Positions 1 to 7,125 of a stretch of DNA of 19,215 nucleotides are shown piece by piece; within the stretch, counting starts at the first letter, position 1, and the number at the start of each line of letters is the position of its first letter. The notes beneath the pieces were generated by a model that was given only the letters and a program-made list of their open reading frames with translations, was not told the origin of the DNA and did no database searches. A program made the translations under genes and the position numbers. This DNA comes from an uncultured Oscillospiraceae bacterium (GTDB taxonomy: Bacteria > Bacillota > Clostridia > Oscillospirales > Acutalibacteraceae), in assembly GCA_900548085.1 (NCBI GenBank), contig URJF01000014.1:1-19215 (forward strand). Reading direction: 5' to 3'.

Positions 1-54
1 CACAACATCACACAGGTCGGTAGGTCTAAGCCTGTCTGCCAAGGGTTTATTCAT
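1..54 (-). CDS. rarA: RarA/MgsA-type replication-associated recombination ATPase, N-terminal fragment (runs off window)
   Basis: An ATG at 54-52 opens a frame that stays open to the window edge and reads MNKPLADRLRPTDLCDVV. The motif PLAxRLRPxxLxDVV is the conserved start of the RarA/MgsA (WarA) family of AAA+ ATPases, which act at stalled replication forks. A strong ribosome binding site (AAGGAGG) lies about 7 nt upstream, inside the end of queH. The gene starts within the last codons of queH (8-nt overlap), so the two are probably translationally coupled. Only 18 codons are visible, so no ATPase motif can be checked. The assignment rests on the N-terminal motif and the RBS. Confidence 0.72.
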   Translation of the reverse strand, partial: MNKPLADRLRPTDLCDVV

Positions 55-667
55 CTTTTGCCTCCTTCTTTGAATACGCACAGCCGCAAAAATTCTGTCG
101 GTAGAGATTATACTCCCGACTGAGTTCTATAGAACGCTTGTAGCCCTCTTTCTTTTTAAAATCTGAGGGCAACCATTTTACGCCGTATTTTTCTGCGGTT
201 TCGTACCCAATTTTATTTATTATTTGGCTATCTTTCAGCGGACTGATTGACAAAGTGGTACAAAAATAATCAAAGCCCTCTGCCTTAGCTTTTTCGGCAG
301 CCTTTTCCAATCTCATACGGTAGCATCTAAAGCACCGCTCACCGCCCTCCTGACAGTCCTCGTAGCCTCTCGCTATGTCCAAAAACTCTTTATAATCATA
401 GTCGGACACAACGAGCTTTACTTTATGCTGTGCAGGTAACTCAGCTATCAGTCGAGCTTGCTCAACGGCACGCTTATCGAACTCGGAGCGGGGAGAAATA
501 TTAGGATTATAGTACAACACGGTAATATCAAAATATCGTGACAAATATTCGAGCGTATAGCTGGAGCAAGGGGCACAACAGCTGTGCAAAAGCAGTCGTG
601 GCACAGTTCCCTCCGATATGCCGTTTATCAGCTCATCCAACTTTTTTTGGTAGTTAATCTTGTTCAT
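47..667 (-). CDS. queH: Epoxyqueuosine reductase QueH
   Basis: This 206-aa protein belongs to the QueH (formerly DUF208) family, the non-cobalamin epoxyqueuosine reductase that does the last step of queuosine synthesis in tRNA. The cysteine pattern of the family is visible: HSCCAPC at residues 28-34, Cys105, Cys112 and Cys115 (RCFRCYRMRL), and an FCGC pair at 194 and 196. These are expected to hold an iron-sulfur cluster and a redox/metal site. The length is typical for the family. The ATG lies 1 nt after the stop of the upstream M23 gene, with GGAAAG as RBS, and the 3' end overlaps the next gene (rarA). No other queuosine gene is nearby, so the operon is functionally mixed. Confidence 0.93.
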   Translation of the reverse strand: MNKINYQKKLDELINGISEGTVPRLLLHSCCAPCSSYTLEYLSRYFDITVLYYNPNISPRSEFDKRAVEQARLIAELPAQHKVKLVVSDYDYKEFLDIARGYEDCQEGGERCFRCYRMRLEKAAEKAKAEGFDYFCTTLSISPLKDSQIINKIGYETAEKYGVKWLPSDFKKKEGYKRSIELSREYNLYRQNFCGCAYSKKEAKDE

Positions 668-668
668 T

Positions 669-2126
669 TTACTTTCCGGTATAATATGCGGAATTTACCT
701 TAGTTCCGTCCAATATAACTTCAAAATGGCAGTGCGGTCCGGTTGAATTGCCGGTAGAGCCCGACTTAGCTATCTGCTGTCCTTTCTTAACCGTCTGGCC
801 GGTGGATACGAGGATAGAAGAATTGTGGGCATAGAGCGTAACTACCTTTCTGCCCTTTTTGTCAGTGCCGTGATAAATCATAACATAGTAGCCGTAGGAA
901 TCTGTACGCCTTACAGTCTTAATTACTATACCCTTTTGGGCGGCAACTACCTTGCTGCCGGTAGGACACGGAAAATCGGTTCCTTTATGGACATGAGTTG
1001 CACGCTGTTTGCCAAATGGGGATGAAACCCATGTGTGTCCCGGTACAGGATAACCCATAGCGAGTGCACCGTTGGAGCGAACAAACAGAGCGTTATCCTT
1101 TGAGGCGGTTGTGGAATATGTGCCTTTTTTGTAGTCGGCTTTGGCTGTGGTAACCTCTGACGGATCTTTTAATCCTTTAATCAAAGCCTCGTTTTCGGCA
1201 TCGATTTTCTTAATTATTTCTTCGTCCTCGTTCATAAACTCTCCGTACATTTGAGTCTTTTGGGCATACTTTGCCAAAAGTCTGTCGCTCTCTGCTCTGT
1301 CCTGAGCGATAACAACCTTTTTGTTTGCAAGGTCCTGCTGTTTTGACTCAACCGATGCTTTTTCGGATTTGTACTGTTTTTGCTTAGAAACAAGGCTGTT
1401 GTTCTTTTCGGTCAAATCTTTCTTTTGGCTGTCGAGACCGGTTTGTTTTTGCATAATTTGGTCAATTTCGGAATTGACTTCCTCGAGCAGCTCTGTATCG
1501 CTCTTAGACACAGCCTTTATCATCTCATATCTGCTGAGAAATTGTGAAATATCCTTGCTGGTGAGCAGTGCAACCCAAATACTGTCACTGCCGCTGATAT
1601 ACATAGCACGCAGTCGGAGACAATAAGCCTCATATGTAGTATTGAATTTTTCGTTAAGCGAATTATACTCACCGAGATTTTTTTCATGAGACTTAGTTAA
1701 CTTTTCAAGTTCTGACTTTAGAGTCTTAATTTGCTTGTCGAGAGTAGAAACTTTTTTTTGCTTAGTGGATATTTCCTTATCAAGAACGGAAAGTTCCTCA
1801 TTCATATAGCCGATTTTTTCATCTAAGGCGTCTATATACTCCTCGGTCTCCTTGGCGGAATCGTTATACTCACTGAGCTTTTTTTCACTGTCTGCAAGGT
1901 GCTTTTCTATATCCTTGCGCTGTTCCTCCAGGGACTTTTTTGCCTCGTCTTTTTTTTCGTCGGAGTCCGAAGACACGTTTTTGTCCTCCGTAGAGGTAGT
2001 AGATACTGTAGCCGAGGCGGGTGCGCTCTTATCCGAACCGAACGCAACAATACATCCGGAGACAATAACCACTGCGGACAATAATATTGCCAAAAGTTTT
2101 TTTATATTTTTATTCATTTCAGTCAT
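669..2126 (-). CDS. Coiled-coil M23 peptidoglycan endopeptidase (second EnvC/PcsB-like hydrolase)
   Basis: A secreted or membrane-anchored cell-wall hydrolase of 485 aa. An N-terminal hydrophobic segment (about residues 6-30) contains VSGC, which fits a lipobox but could equally lie within a signal anchor. Residues about 55-310 are Lys/Glu/Ser-rich coiled coil. The C-terminal 105 residues form an M23 (LytM) domain with all zinc ligands: HKGTD (His380, Asp384), His434 (YAH) and HCH at 465-467. It is therefore predicted to be catalytically competent. The ATG at 2126 is chosen over in-frame starts at 2174 and 2141 because a TATAAT -10 element at 2156-2151 places the transcript start near those codons; ATG 2117 is also possible. 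It is similar in design to the hydrolase at 2290-3597 but forms a separate transcription unit with queH. Confidence 0.88.
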   Translation of the reverse strand: MTEMNKNIKKLLAILLSAVVIVSGCIVAFGSDKSAPASATVSTTSTEDKNVSSDSDEKKDEAKKSLEEQRKDIEKHLADSEKKLSEYNDSAKETEEYIDALDEKIGYMNEELSVLDKEISTKQKKVSTLDKQIKTLKSELEKLTKSHEKNLGEYNSLNEKFNTTYEAYCLRLRAMYISGSDSIWVALLTSKDISQFLSRYEMIKAVSKSDTELLEEVNSEIDQIMQKQTGLDSQKKDLTEKNNSLVSKQKQYKSEKASVESKQQDLANKKVVIAQDRAESDRLLAKYAQKTQMYGEFMNEDEEIIKKIDAENEALIKGLKDPSEVTTAKADYKKGTYSTTASKDNALFVRSNGALAMGYPVPGHTWVSSPFGKQRATHVHKGTDFPCPTGSKVVAAQKGIVIKTVRRTDSYGYYVMIYHGTDKKGRKVVTLYAHNSSILVSTGQTVKKGQQIAKSGSTGNSTGPHCHFEVILDGTKVNSAYYTGK

Positions 2127-2150
2127 ATTTTTCGCTTCCATTAACCCATT

Positions 2151-2178
2151 ATTATACAAATAATATTCTATCACAACA
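2151..2178 (-). promoter_or_regulatory. Promoter of M23-queH-rarA operon
   Basis: The minus strand has a perfect -10 hexamer TATAAT (2156-2151). The -35 region is weak: TGTTGT at 2178-2173 with a 16-nt spacer is the best candidate. Transcription would start near 2144, which explains why the in-frame ATG at 2174 should not be used. The element sits just downstream of the terminator of the ftsEX operon, consistent with a new transcription unit. Confidence 0.5.
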
Positions 2179-2229
2179 GCACTTATAAGTAAAAGGTAAA
2201 TTATGTTAATTTTTTGTTTTTTTGGTTAC

Positions 2230-2266
2230 AAAATTATTAAAGCCCGACAGCACGATACTGTCGGGC
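2230..2266 (-). terminator. Rho-independent terminator of ftsE-ftsX-pcsB operon
   Basis: A perfect 9-bp stem (arms 2266-2258 and 2250-2242, GCCCGACAG with CTGTCGGGC) encloses a 7-nt loop. On the minus strand it is followed by TTTAATAATTTT. It begins about 24 nt after the stop codon of the M23 gene at 2290 and separates the two M23 genes into different transcription units. Confidence 0.85.
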
Positions 2267-2289
2267 AAAATGTCGATATAAAACTGAAA

Positions 2290-3597
2290 TTACAGATAAT
2301 TCCAAGGGCTGACACGAGTACCGTTTACTCTGACCTCAAAGTGAACATGAGGACCTGTAGAACGACCGGTGCTGCCGGACCTTGCGATAAGCTGGCCTTT
2401 CTTGACATGCTGGCCTACAGAAGCAACAACGCTTGAATTATGGCCATAGAGCGAAACGAGTCCGTTACCGTGGTCAATCATAACAAGATTGCCATAGCCG
2501 CCTGCATTCCATCCTGCAAAGATAACCTTACCTGAACCTGCTGCAACAACAGATGTGCCGGTAGGACACGGGAAGTCGAGACCGCCGTGATACTTACCGC
2601 TGGAATAGTTAGGATATCCGCCGGAGACGGTATGATACTTTGTAGGATAGCAGAATCTGCCGTTGGAACTTCCACTGCCGTTGGACGAACCGCTCATAGC
2701 GTCAGAAACTCTGCCGCCGGGGCGTTTTCCGCTGCCGCCGCTGTATGAACCGGAGCCCTTGCTCGAATTTGCGGCAATGATAGCCTGGATTTGATTCTCT
2801 ACCCTTTGCATTTCTTCCTTGCTGGAGGAAATGGTCTCCATATACTCTGTCTTTTGGTTAGACAGTTTTTTGATAAGGGCGTTAGCCTCGCTTACTTCGG
2901 AGTCAAGTTCTTTCTTAGAAGAAGCAATATTGTTTATATTTGACTGAAGCTCCTGCTTGTCCTTGAGCAAGCTCTGCTTGTTGGCGTTAAGGTCAGCTCT
3001 TGTCTTTTCAAGCTTTGCCTTATCCTTTTCGATTTGCTCCATTTTTTTCATAAGAATATCGAGAGCCTTGCTGTCCTTTTGGGATACAGATTTAATCATC
3101 TGCGAACGAGTAAGAATGGAGCTGATGTCCGAGCTGGTAAGAAGTACCTCAAGATTGCTCACGGAACCAGAAACATACATAGCACGAAGTCTCTGGCAAT
3201 ATTCATCAAAGAGCTTGTCGAACTCTGCCTGCTTTGAATCAATTTCCTTTTGGATACGGTCAATTTCTGCCTCGGCATCATTTATCTTAGACTGAATAGT
3301 GTTGATGCTCGACTGCAAGTCATCCGAATCTTTTTGGAGGACATCAATCTTGTCCTGCATAGCTTCTATTTTTTGCTGAAGTGCAGTAACATAATCCTCT
3401 GTTTTATCCTTTTCCTTAGAAAGCTTGTTGATTTTGCTTTGTGCCGAATCAATCTGACTTTGAATCTTTTGCTTTTTTGATTGGAGCTCGCTTTTGGTAG
3501 CCGCAGAAGCAGTTCCGTATCCACCGAAAGCGGAGCAAACCACAAACATCAGACTAAGACAAACGGCAATAAATTTTTTAACTCTGTTAAATCGCAC
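2290..3597 (-). CDS. PcsB/EnvC-type coiled-coil M23 peptidoglycan hydrolase, partner of FtsEX
   Basis: A 435-aa secreted hydrolase. A Sec signal peptide occupies about residues 1-32 (basic start, hydrophobic core, ASA-A cleavage site). A long coiled coil spans about 34-270, followed by a Gly/Ser-rich linker and a C-terminal M23 LytM domain. Zinc ligands are present as HGGLD (His337, Asp341), His386 (YGH) and HVH 417-419. The start is GTG at 3597, overlapping the ftsX stop by 11 nt, which implies translational coupling. An ABC transporter FtsEX followed by a coiled-coil hydrolase matches the known FtsEX-EnvC and FtsEX-PcsB/CwlO systems. In those, ATP hydrolysis by FtsE is transmitted through FtsX to the coiled coil and switches on wall cleavage at division. 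Most PcsB proteins end in a CHAP domain; here the catalytic part is M23. Confidence 0.92.
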   Translation of the reverse strand: MRFNRVKKFIAVCLSLMFVVCSAFGGYGTASAATKSELQSKKQKIQSQIDSAQSKINKLSKEKDKTEDYVTALQQKIEAMQDKIDVLQKDSDDLQSSINTIQSKINDAEAEIDRIQKEIDSKQAEFDKLFDEYCQRLRAMYVSGSVSNLEVLLTSSDISSILTRSQMIKSVSQKDSKALDILMKKMEQIEKDKAKLEKTRADLNANKQSLLKDKQELQSNINNIASSKKELDSEVSEANALIKKLSNQKTEYMETISSSKEEMQRVENQIQAIIAANSSKGSGSYSGGSGKRPGGRVSDAMSGSSNGSGSSNGRFCYPTKYHTVSGGYPNYSSGKYHGGLDFPCPTGTSVVAAGSGKVIFAGWNAGGYGNLVMIDHGNGLVSLYGHNSSVVASVGQHVKKGQLIARSGSTGRSTGPHVHFEVRVNGTRVSPWNYL

Positions 3598-4507
3598 TTA
3601 TCTCACTACCTTCCTTATTAAGATATTTACGCATGGTGATAAACGAACCGCCTGCACCGCTGATAACACCGATAGCTACGAATACTCCCAGCATCGGCCA
3701 AGCATATTTTGTAAATGCGAGAGGCACAAGACTAAGCGACTTGAATATTTCTGCGAACTGATTTATCGCCAGCTCGTAGACGCCCCATACAACAAACAGT
3801 GACAGTACACCTGCTATTATTCCCAAAATAATACCCTCTACCACAAACGGAAGCCTAACAAATGAGTTTGTAGCACCAACGGATTTCATAATGCTGATTT
3901 CCAGGCGGCGGGAATATACGGTGAGTTTGATTGTGTTTGAAATAATAAACAGCGAAATAGCAAACAGAATAACTATAATAGCAATAGCAATAATGCTTAT
4001 ACCACGGCTGATAGTATCAAGTTTTTTAGCCAAATCGGTATTTTGGCGAACAGTATCGATATTATCAAGTCCCTTAATAGCCTTTACTGTAGTGCCGAAC
4101 TGCTGCAAATCGGTAACAGTTACCTTATAAGCATCCGGGAGAGGAATTGTCTTTGAATTTTCTGTAAAGAACTTTGCCTGAGCATCCTCCATAGTGTCAA
4201 GCTGCTCCTGCCAAGCTACCTCTTTAGGCACAAACTCAACTTTTTCGATATTGCTTATCTTTTTGAGCTGCTCACCCATAGCCTTTTCGTCATCGTCACT
4301 TGTTCCATCCTTAATGTAGACCATAATAACATTTTCGTCCTCAACCTTTTGGACGAGAGAGTCGATATTGAGGAACATCATTGTGGCAGAACCGATAAGC
4401 ACAAGACAGCTGAGCAGTACACAAATAGAAGCGACCGACATCATTCTGTTTGCCCAAGTGTTACGAAAGCCCTCTTTGATTAAGTATCTTAAGCTCGATG
4501 CGTTCAT
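3587..4507 (-). CDS. ftsX: Cell-division ABC transporter permease-like subunit FtsX
   Basis: A 306-aa membrane protein with the FtsX layout. A cytoplasmic N-terminus (LRYLIKEGFRNTWANRMMS) is followed by a first helix at about 22-46 and a large extracellular loop at about 47-166, which contains the hydrolase-contacting region. Three more helices lie at about 168-192, 221-245 and 270-290. RRLEISIMKSVGATNSFVR at about 200-218, between helices 2 and 3, is a typical coupling segment of the FtsX/MacB family. The start codon overlaps the ftsE stop by one base (TAATG), and the 3' end overlaps the hydrolase gene. It is expected to sit at the division septum and pass the FtsE ATPase cycle to the M23 hydrolase rather than transport a substrate. 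Confidence 0.95.
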   Translation of the reverse strand: MNASSLRYLIKEGFRNTWANRMMSVASICVLLSCLVLIGSATMMFLNIDSLVQKVEDENVIMVYIKDGTSDDDEKAMGEQLKKISNIEKVEFVPKEVAWQEQLDTMEDAQAKFFTENSKTIPLPDAYKVTVTDLQQFGTTVKAIKGLDNIDTVRQNTDLAKKLDTISRGISIIAIAIIVILFAISLFIISNTIKLTVYSRRLEISIMKSVGATNSFVRLPFVVEGIILGIIAGVLSLFVVWGVYELAINQFAEIFKSLSLVPLAFTKYAWPMLGVFVAIGVISGAGGSFITMRKYLNKEGSEISAI

Positions 4508-5340
4508 TACTGCTCACCTCCCTCGGTATTTTCCTCTTCTTCGGAGGCAGAGTCTACTATGTCGCCGAGATTATCAAATACTTCGGCAACGTGCTCTTGT
4601 TTTGTATCTTCTTCATAATAGAACATATCGGTAACTTTTTCCGGCTCCTTTGCCTTAAACTTAGCATAAGTCGGGTCAGGTGTATCGGACACAATCTGTC
4701 CGTTTTGGATAACAATTACACGACGTTGGAATGAGCGAACGAGGTCGTGCTCATGAGTAACCATAACCACAGTTGTACCGCTGTTGTTAATCTTAGTAAG
4801 CAAGTCAACGATTTCATGGCTCATCTCAGGGTCAACATTACCTGTAGGCTCATCGGCTATGATAAGATCAGGATTATTTACCAATGCTCTGGCGAGAGAA
4901 ACACGCTGCTGCTCACCGCCCGACAACTCATTAGGCATAGAACGAGCCTTTTGAGACAGTCCAACCAGCTGGAGAATATACGGTACTCTCTTTCTGATTT
5001 CTTTTTCCTTTGCACCGATAACACGCATTGCAAAAGCTACATTGTCATATACTGACATCTTTGGGATAATTCTGAAATCCTGGAACACAATACCCATTGT
5101 TCTTCTGTAATAAGGAACCTGCTTCTTTTTGAGCTTGTCCGAGGAATATCCGTTTACAATTACCTCGCCCTCTGTAGGCTTTTCTTCGTGCATTATCAAT
5201 TTTAAAAAGGTACTCTTGCCCGCACCCGAAGAACCGACAACGAATACAAATTCGCCGTCCTCTATCTTCAGATTAACTTTTTCAAGGGCGTGTGTACCGT
5301 TACTGTCATAAATTTTAGTTACATCTCTAAATTCAATCAC
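4507..5340 (-). CDS. ftsE: Cell-division ABC transporter ATPase FtsE
   Basis: A 277-aa ABC ATPase with a complete motif set: Walker A GSSGAGKST (36-44), Q-loop Gln87, signature LSGGEQQR (139-146), Walker B LIIADE (159-164) and switch His196. FtsE proteins are usually about 220-230 aa. This one carries about 48 extra acidic residues at the C-terminus (from about 230, rich in Glu/Asp, ending in a poly-Glu run). The start is GTG at 5340, giving MIEFRDVTKIY, which is the normal FtsE N-terminus. AGGAG lies 9 nt upstream. An out-of-frame ATG closer to the RBS yields only ATG GCG TGA. It is the first gene of the ftsE-ftsX-M23 operon. Confidence 0.95.
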   Translation of the reverse strand: MIEFRDVTKIYDSNGTHALEKVNLKIEDGEFVFVVGSSGAGKSTFLKLIMHEEKPTEGEVIVNGYSSDKLKKKQVPYYRRTMGIVFQDFRIIPKMSVYDNVAFAMRVIGAKEKEIRKRVPYILQLVGLSQKARSMPNELSGGEQQRVSLARALVNNPDLIIADEPTGNVDPEMSHEIVDLLTKINNSGTTVVMVTHEHDLVRSFQRRVIVIQNGQIVSDTPDPTYAKFKAKEPEKVTDMFYYEEDTKQEHVAEVFDNLGDIVDSASEEEENTEGGEQ

Positions 5341-5396
5341 GCCATTTTACTCCTATCTTTTTAGAAATGGGACTATTCCACCCGATAATCATATTT

Positions 5397-5425
5397 ATAA
5401 TATACCAAATCAAATCAAGTTTCAA
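5397..5425 (-). promoter_or_regulatory. Sigma-A-type promoter of ftsE-ftsX-pcsB operon
   Basis: The minus strand carries TTGAAA (5425-5420), a 17-nt spacer and TATTAT (5402-5397), close to the housekeeping consensus with ideal spacing. The predicted transcript starts near 5390 and gives a leader of about 50 nt before the ftsE GTG. Confidence 0.7.
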
Positions 5426-5444
5426 GTAGTTTAAGTTATTTTTT

Positions 5445-5470
5445 TGTAAACTTTGTAACAATTTTGTAAA
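5445..5470 (+). promoter_or_regulatory. WalR-box-like direct repeat upstream of ftsE promoter
   Basis: The plus strand holds three TGTAAM hexamers: TGTAAA 5445-5450, TGTAAC 5454-5459 and TGTAAA 5465-5470. The last two are separated by exactly 5 nt (AATTT). This matches the WalR (YycF/VicR) consensus TGTWAH-N5-TGTWAH. The array ends about 20 bp upstream of the ftsE -35 element. WalR is known to control wall hydrolase genes, including pcsB in streptococci. The repeat is on the strand opposite to ftsE, so whether it would activate or repress is unclear. No regulator gene is in the window; the assignment is inference from the motif. Confidence 0.45.
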
Positions 5471-5642
5471 CGATATAATAGACTGTAGTTTACTATATTA
5501 TCATAATTAGTCATTGTAACTCGACTTTTTATCATTGTCACAATGCTGACAACAGCAGATAGAGCATCATAAAATGATTTTTGCTCCGGCTGTAACGGAT
5601 ACAAATCGTCGAAATACACAGATATAAAATGCCGTTACATAC

Positions 5643-5670
5643 AAAAAGGCACAGCCAAGCTGTGCCTTTT
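5643..5670 (-). terminator. Strong terminator of the M28 peptidase gene, probably bidirectional
   Basis: The arms GGCACAGC (5648-5655) and GCTGTGCC (5659-5666) pair perfectly around a 3-nt loop. They are flanked by an A-run and a T-run that extend the stem, and the minus strand ends in TTTTT. It begins about 11 nt after the stop codon of the peptidase gene. The symmetric A/T flanks mean it could also stop transcripts arriving on the plus strand. Confidence 0.9.
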
Positions 5671-5680
5671 CTAATTATTA

Positions 5681-7018
5681 TTACTTTTTCTGTGGGCCAT
5701 TATAGCCGTTAGCCTCTTGGAAAGCAGCAATCTTGTCGATAACACCGAGAACGACATCAAAACCGTCGCCTACTGTTTCCATCTCGAAACGCTCAGGCAT
5801 ATCACGCCATGTGTGATAATAATAGGTAAGAACCGGATTCTGTGCAGCGAATGTAACTGACTTAACGCCTGCCTTTGTGAGAGGTGTACTGTCACAGCCG
5901 CCTACAGGATTATGGATACAACCGTTAGTCTTGCTCTCAATGCCGAGCTCGTTGAATGTATCCTTAAACATCTTTTCCATATCAGTATCGAAACGGCAGA
6001 ACTGCCAATCATCCTGAATAACAACCTCAAAATACTCTTTGTCGGCTACGGAGTCAATGTTAATGTTCCAAGCATTCTTAGTAAGATCGTCATTCTTGTG
6101 CTCCTGTGCAAAGTACATTGAGCCACGAAGGCCTGCTTCCTCAGAGCCGCAGTTAAAGTCTACAATACGGCAATTCTTAGGCATCTTTTCAGGATTCTCT
6201 GCAAAGTACTTAGTAATAGCATAGCTGAGACCAATACCGGTAGCATTATCCATAGCGCCACGAGATGCGTTGCGCTCGTGTGGGTCGCCCCACATAATAA
6301 CAAATGCAGAGCCTACTGCTGTAAGAATAGGCAAGAAGTGCATAGCGAACAGGAAATTGTTGAACGAATTAGATGCGATAAGTGTATCAGCCCACTGTGC
6401 GCCTGCCATCTGACCGGTATAAATAACAGTCATAGCGATAGAAGCAAAAATATTAAAGAATACACAAATAGCACCGAAACCTACTTTTCCGTAAGTAGCA
6501 AGCATACCGATAATCGGCTTATCCTTGTACTTATAGGAATGCTCACTGTGACGCCATGTCCAAGATGTGTCTGTGTGACCTGAAAGGATAATTGTATAAT
6601 CATACTTTCCGTCGGGAGGTAAAAGCTCACCGTATGTATTTTGAGAAATTTCCTGTGGAAAGAACATATCGAACCATGTTTTGTAAAGGAACACGCTGAA
6701 AATCAGCCAAACCGCAACCAAAACACCGCTGAGAGCCAAACCGAACCATACTGCTTTAAGCTCCAGTGCAAAGAAAATCAAAAGGCTGGAAATGAGTCCG
6801 TACATACCTGCATAGGAAATACCGCCTATGGATGAACGGGGAGAAACCGCAAATTCTTCCGTTACGGGCTTAATTCCGATTTCTTTCAATTTGTCTGCCA
6901 TATAGTTGTGAAATTTTCTTTCACCCTCAGAGCCTGGCAAACGTGAGCCTATTTTTTTTGCTGCGTGTTCAACAATGTCCATTGCCTCACGAGCATACTT
7001 TTTACTTTCTTCTTTCAT
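5681..7018 (-). CDS. Membrane-bound M28-family zinc peptidase
   Basis: A 445-aa protein with M28 (aminopeptidase Y/S-type) metal-site motifs in order: SGHTD (His148), GAMDNATG (Asp257), GSEEAG (Glu293/Glu294), NIDS (Asp322) and a C-terminal YYYHTW (His402), with GGCDSTPL just before it. It should be a di-zinc exopeptidase. Hydrophobic segments lie at about 69-85, 89-112, 179-202 and 222-243. The last two fall between His148 and Asp257, which in ordinary M28 enzymes lie only about ten residues apart, so a membrane hairpin interrupts the catalytic fold. The ATG is preceded by GGGAGG at 8 nt. The gene has its own promoter and terminator and is probably monocistronic. The substrate cannot be told from the sequence; membrane anchoring suggests peptides at the cell surface or the inner membrane face. 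Confidence 0.85.
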   Translation of the reverse strand: MKEESKKYAREAMDIVEHAAKKIGSRLPGSEGERKFHNYMADKLKEIGIKPVTEEFAVSPRSSIGGISYAGMYGLISSLLIFFALELKAVWFGLALSGVLVAVWLIFSVFLYKTWFDMFFPQEISQNTYGELLPPDGKYDYTIILSGHTDTSWTWRHSEHSYKYKDKPIIGMLATYGKVGFGAICVFFNIFASIAMTVIYTGQMAGAQWADTLIASNSFNNFLFAMHFLPILTAVGSAFVIMWGDPHERNASRGAMDNATGIGLSYAITKYFAENPEKMPKNCRIVDFNCGSEEAGLRGSMYFAQEHKNDDLTKNAWNINIDSVADKEYFEVVIQDDWQFCRFDTDMEKMFKDTFNELGIESKTNGCIHNPVGGCDSTPLTKAGVKSVTFAAQNPVLTYYYHTWRDMPERFEMETVGDGFDVVLGVIDKIAAFQEANGYNGPQKK

Positions 7019-7052
7019 ACTGTGACCTCCCGAGAAGATAATGTTCCTTTTT

Positions 7053-7082
7053 ATATTACCACTTCTTTACATATGATTGCAA
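7053..7082 (-). promoter_or_regulatory. Promoter of M28 peptidase gene
   Basis: On the minus strand, TTGCAA (7082-7077), an 18-nt spacer and TAATAT (7058-7053) lie about 35 nt upstream of the ATG. It lies in the short gap after the last prophage gene. No strong terminator separates the two: only a 5-bp AT-rich hairpin (7109-7125) is visible, so read-through from the prophage operon is possible. Confidence 0.5.
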
Positions 7083-7125
7083 CAAAAAATAAATAATAAT
7101 TCAAAATTACACAAAAAATTATGTG

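Larger units (their letters stand above)
5341..5680. other. Intergenic region upstream of ftsE
   Basis: This 340-bp AT-rich stretch holds the ftsE promoter and the TGTAAM repeats at its low end and the M28-gene terminator at its high end. Further isolated TGTAAC hexamers occur at 5515-5520 and 5591-5596. An inverted pair TGTAACGG/CCGTTACA lies at 5591-5598 and 5632-5639. A plus-strand TATAAT at 5473-5478, with TTGTAA 15 nt upstream, could start a short transcript ending at the bidirectional terminator. A 62-codon GTG-started frame (5619-5431, minus) has no RBS and no recognisable protein features, so it is not called as a gene. Confidence 0.5.

Noticed and set aside
5431..5619. 62-codon minus-strand frame between ftsE and the M28 gene
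   Set aside because: GTG start without RBS, lies over the WalR-like repeats and promoter region, and the peptide has no protein-like pattern.
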